Part shown: one piece after another, positions 62,754 through 64,000 of the stretch | Position numbering within the stretch: position 1 is the first letter of the stretch | How the letters are laid out: each line of letters opens with the position of its first letter | Assembly (NCBI RefSeq): GCF_024298885.1 | Contig: NZ_CP101166.1 | Location: 2,603,149-2,667,148, forward strand | Length of the DNA stretch: 64,000 nt | DNA from: Haloglomus halophilum | GTDB lineage: Archaea; Halobacteriota; Halobacteria; Halobacteriales; Haloarculaceae | Reading direction: 5' to 3' | Notes under the pieces: model-generated | What the model was told of the DNA's origin: nothing | What the model saw: only the letters and a program-made list of their open reading frames with translations | Database searches by the model: none | Position numbers and translations under genes: made by a program

Positions 62754-64000
62754 CAGGAACACGAAAGAAACTGCGCGGCCTTACACTCGCCGCGCTCATG
62801 GTGTTCTCCGTCTTCGCAGGTACCGTCGCCTTCGCCGGCACGGCTGCTGCGGCTGCGAATGCGCAAGCAACGCAGGGAGACACCAGTCTAGGCAATTCGG
62901 ATGCAGCGGGCGAAACGACCAACTTCTATGCCTCGACCGCTATCGAGTCGACTGACGGCTCGTTCAGCGGAATCGAGGTCGACTTCTCGGATGACTCCGC
63001 CTTCACCGGCGGTGGCTTCGCCAGCGACATCCAGTCGGACGACGTCGAGGTTCGACTGTACAAGGGCGATGCCAACTCCGGCTCCGACCTCGCGACCCTC
63101 GTCCGAGATGACAACCCCGAAGAAACGACCGGCTCCAGCGTCAGCGGGAGCAACCAGAACAACGCTAACCGCTTCGAGACGCTCGAAGTTACGGGTAGCA
63201 GCTTCTCGAACACTGTCCAGCAGGGCGACCTCGTCGTGCTCGTGGTCGAGAACAACGAGTTCCGCAACCCGCGGAACGGCGGCGACTACGATGCAGTCGT
63301 CGACTACAACCCGAGCTCGAGCGGTGGCGAGAGCACCGCTGTCCTGAGCGTCGCCGGTGACGGTGGCGACGACGGCGGGACCGACGACGGCCCCGACGCC
63401 ACGTGGGACGACCGCGTGATCCGTTACCAGGGTCAGGACCTGTTCTACAACCTGAACAACAAGGCTAGCGAAGGCGGCCAGCTGCGCTCGTGCGAGTACG
63501 ACTCTACTACCGAGCAGTGTGAGTCCAGTTCGCTCGAACAGGATCTCGGTACCAGTACTGGTGAAATCGACACGTCCGACCTGCAGGGCGACTACGTCAT
63601 CACGGACAGCGAGGGTAACTACCTCGAGTTCAATAGTGGTGGCGGTGCCACCGGTCAGAACGGACCGCCGGCGAGCACCGACCCGACGACCGAAATCGTC
63701 GTCCAGACGCTCGATACCGAGTTCGATGACAGCAGCGTCTCCTCGGGTGACTCCGAGACGCTGAACTTCGACTCTCCGGTCCGCAGCACGTACACGGTCG
63801 AGGTCGGCGCTGACGACCTCAGCCAGAGCGACCTCCAGTCGATGTTCAGCAACGCTGAGTCGGCTGGCACTATCAACAACCTCCAGCTGGAGGGCAGTAG
63901 CAACGTCACGTTCCAGGTGACCGACACCGACCAGGACGTCGACGTGAGCTTCTCCGGCATCGACACCGGCGATTACACGCTGGACATCGATGTCGTCGAC
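62750..64000 (+). CDS. S-layer-type surface glycoprotein (3' end outside window)
   Basis: The first 417 codons of a large secreted protein, open to the window edge. It has a signal peptide (MTGTRKKLRGLTLAALMVFS to about Ala36, ending in AAAA). Acidic Ser/Thr/Gly-rich beta domains follow, with segments like IDTSDLQGDYVITDSEGNYLEF that resemble haloarchaeal S-layer proteins. Several NXS/T sites are visible. Codon use is less GC-biased than in neighbours, as in highly expressed surface proteins. A pair of Cys (LRSCEYDSTTEQCES, about 250-262) is unusual. Related surface-domain proteins are the alternative to the true S-layer lattice protein. Confidence 0.8.
   Translation, partial: MTGTRKKLRGLTLAALMVFSVFAGTVAFAGTAAAAANAQATQGDTSLGNSDAAGETTNFYASTAIESTDGSFSGIEVDFSDDSAFTGGGFASDIQSDDVEVRLYKGDANSGSDLATLVRDDNPEETTGSSVSGSNQNNANRFETLEVTGSSFSNTVQQGDLVVLVVENNEFRNPRNGGDYDAVVDYNPSSSGGESTAVLSVAGDGGDDGGTDDGPDATWDDRVIRYQGQDLFYNLNNKASEGGQLRSCEYDSTTEQCESSSLEQDLGTSTGEIDTSDLQGDYVITDSEGNYLEFNSGGGATGQNGPPASTDPTTEIVVQTLDTEFDDSSVSSGDSETLNFDSPVRSTYTVEVGADDLSQSDLQSMFSNAESAGTINNLQLEGSSNVTFQVTDTDQDVDVSFSGIDTGDYTLDIDVVD

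Overview
The window comes from a halophilic archaeon (class Halobacteria). The DNA is very GC-rich, the encoded proteins are rich in Asp and Glu, and the gene content is archaeal: an A/V-type ATP synthase, archaeal Trm1, a two-subunit-type GMP synthase amidotransferase, a short-chain isoprenyl diphosphate synthase, DUF2070, twin-arginine secreted subtilases and an S-layer-type glycoprotein. Many genes have a TATA-like box 25-35 bp before the start codon, as expected for leaderless haloarchaeal transcripts. I cannot assign a genus from sequence alone. No rRNA, tRNA, CRISPR array, transposase or phage gene was seen.

Layout. 1-5016: end of an isocitrate lyase gene, an M28 peptidase, truA, a sugar nucleotidyltransferase and a protein-isoaspartate methyltransferase. 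5109-5533: a long structured repeat. 5660-17040: the ATP synthase genes in the order H-I-K-E-C-F-A-B, then a WS/DGAT-type acyltransferase and a RecA/KaiC-like protein, then subunit D. 17101-19715: a zinc-ribbon protein, a tandem-hairpin terminator, and glnA divergent from an Lrp-type regulator. 19975-25333: an envelope group (PAP2 phosphatase and two YihY/BrkB proteins), trm1 and dut. 25440-31204: two Tat-exported subtilases and an Ser/Asp-rich membrane protein ending in two winged helices. 31220-38103: HEAT-repeat protein, an orphan E1 alpha subunit, prepilin peptidase, hisI, a coiled-coil protein, a lipoprotein and a cytidine deaminase-like protein. 38153-46139: alcohol dehydrogenase, two small membrane paralogues, a His-rich MoaB, rtcA, a 5-FCL-like protein, GGPP synthase and etfBA. 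46285-49643: a membrane-tethered HTH protein, an exported protein and a pilin-like protein. 49765-57528: methyltransferase, hydrolase, RdgB, an M50 protease, DUF2070, guaAa, a VOC protein and an HNH-like protein. 57653-58161: a second copy of the long repeat. 58256-64000: purL, a PHP/asparagine-synthase pair and the start of an S-layer-type gene cut by the window edge.

How the genes work together. The ATP synthase cluster is the bioenergetic core; ETF and the glyoxylate enzyme fit growth on fatty acids or acetate. PurL, GuaAa, RdgB, Dut, HisI and the deaminase cover nucleotide and histidine metabolism. Much of the rest concerns the cell surface: secreted proteases, prepilin peptidase and pilin, site-2 protease, S-layer protein and two regulators whose sensor parts lie outside the membrane.

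The least ordinary features are: (i) a family of long (425-509 bp) inverted-repeat elements with compensatory changes in an internal stem; (ii) upstream mini-ORFs whose stop codons overlap the start codons of the S-layer-type and acyltransferase genes; (iii) two terminator-like hairpins with identical 11-nt loops; (iv) a subtilase whose catalytic domain is interrupted by a beta-sandwich insertion; (v) a membrane-tethered regulator with an Ser/Asp-repeat extracellular domain. All functions are inferred from motifs read by eye; no database search was run. DUF numbers are from memory.
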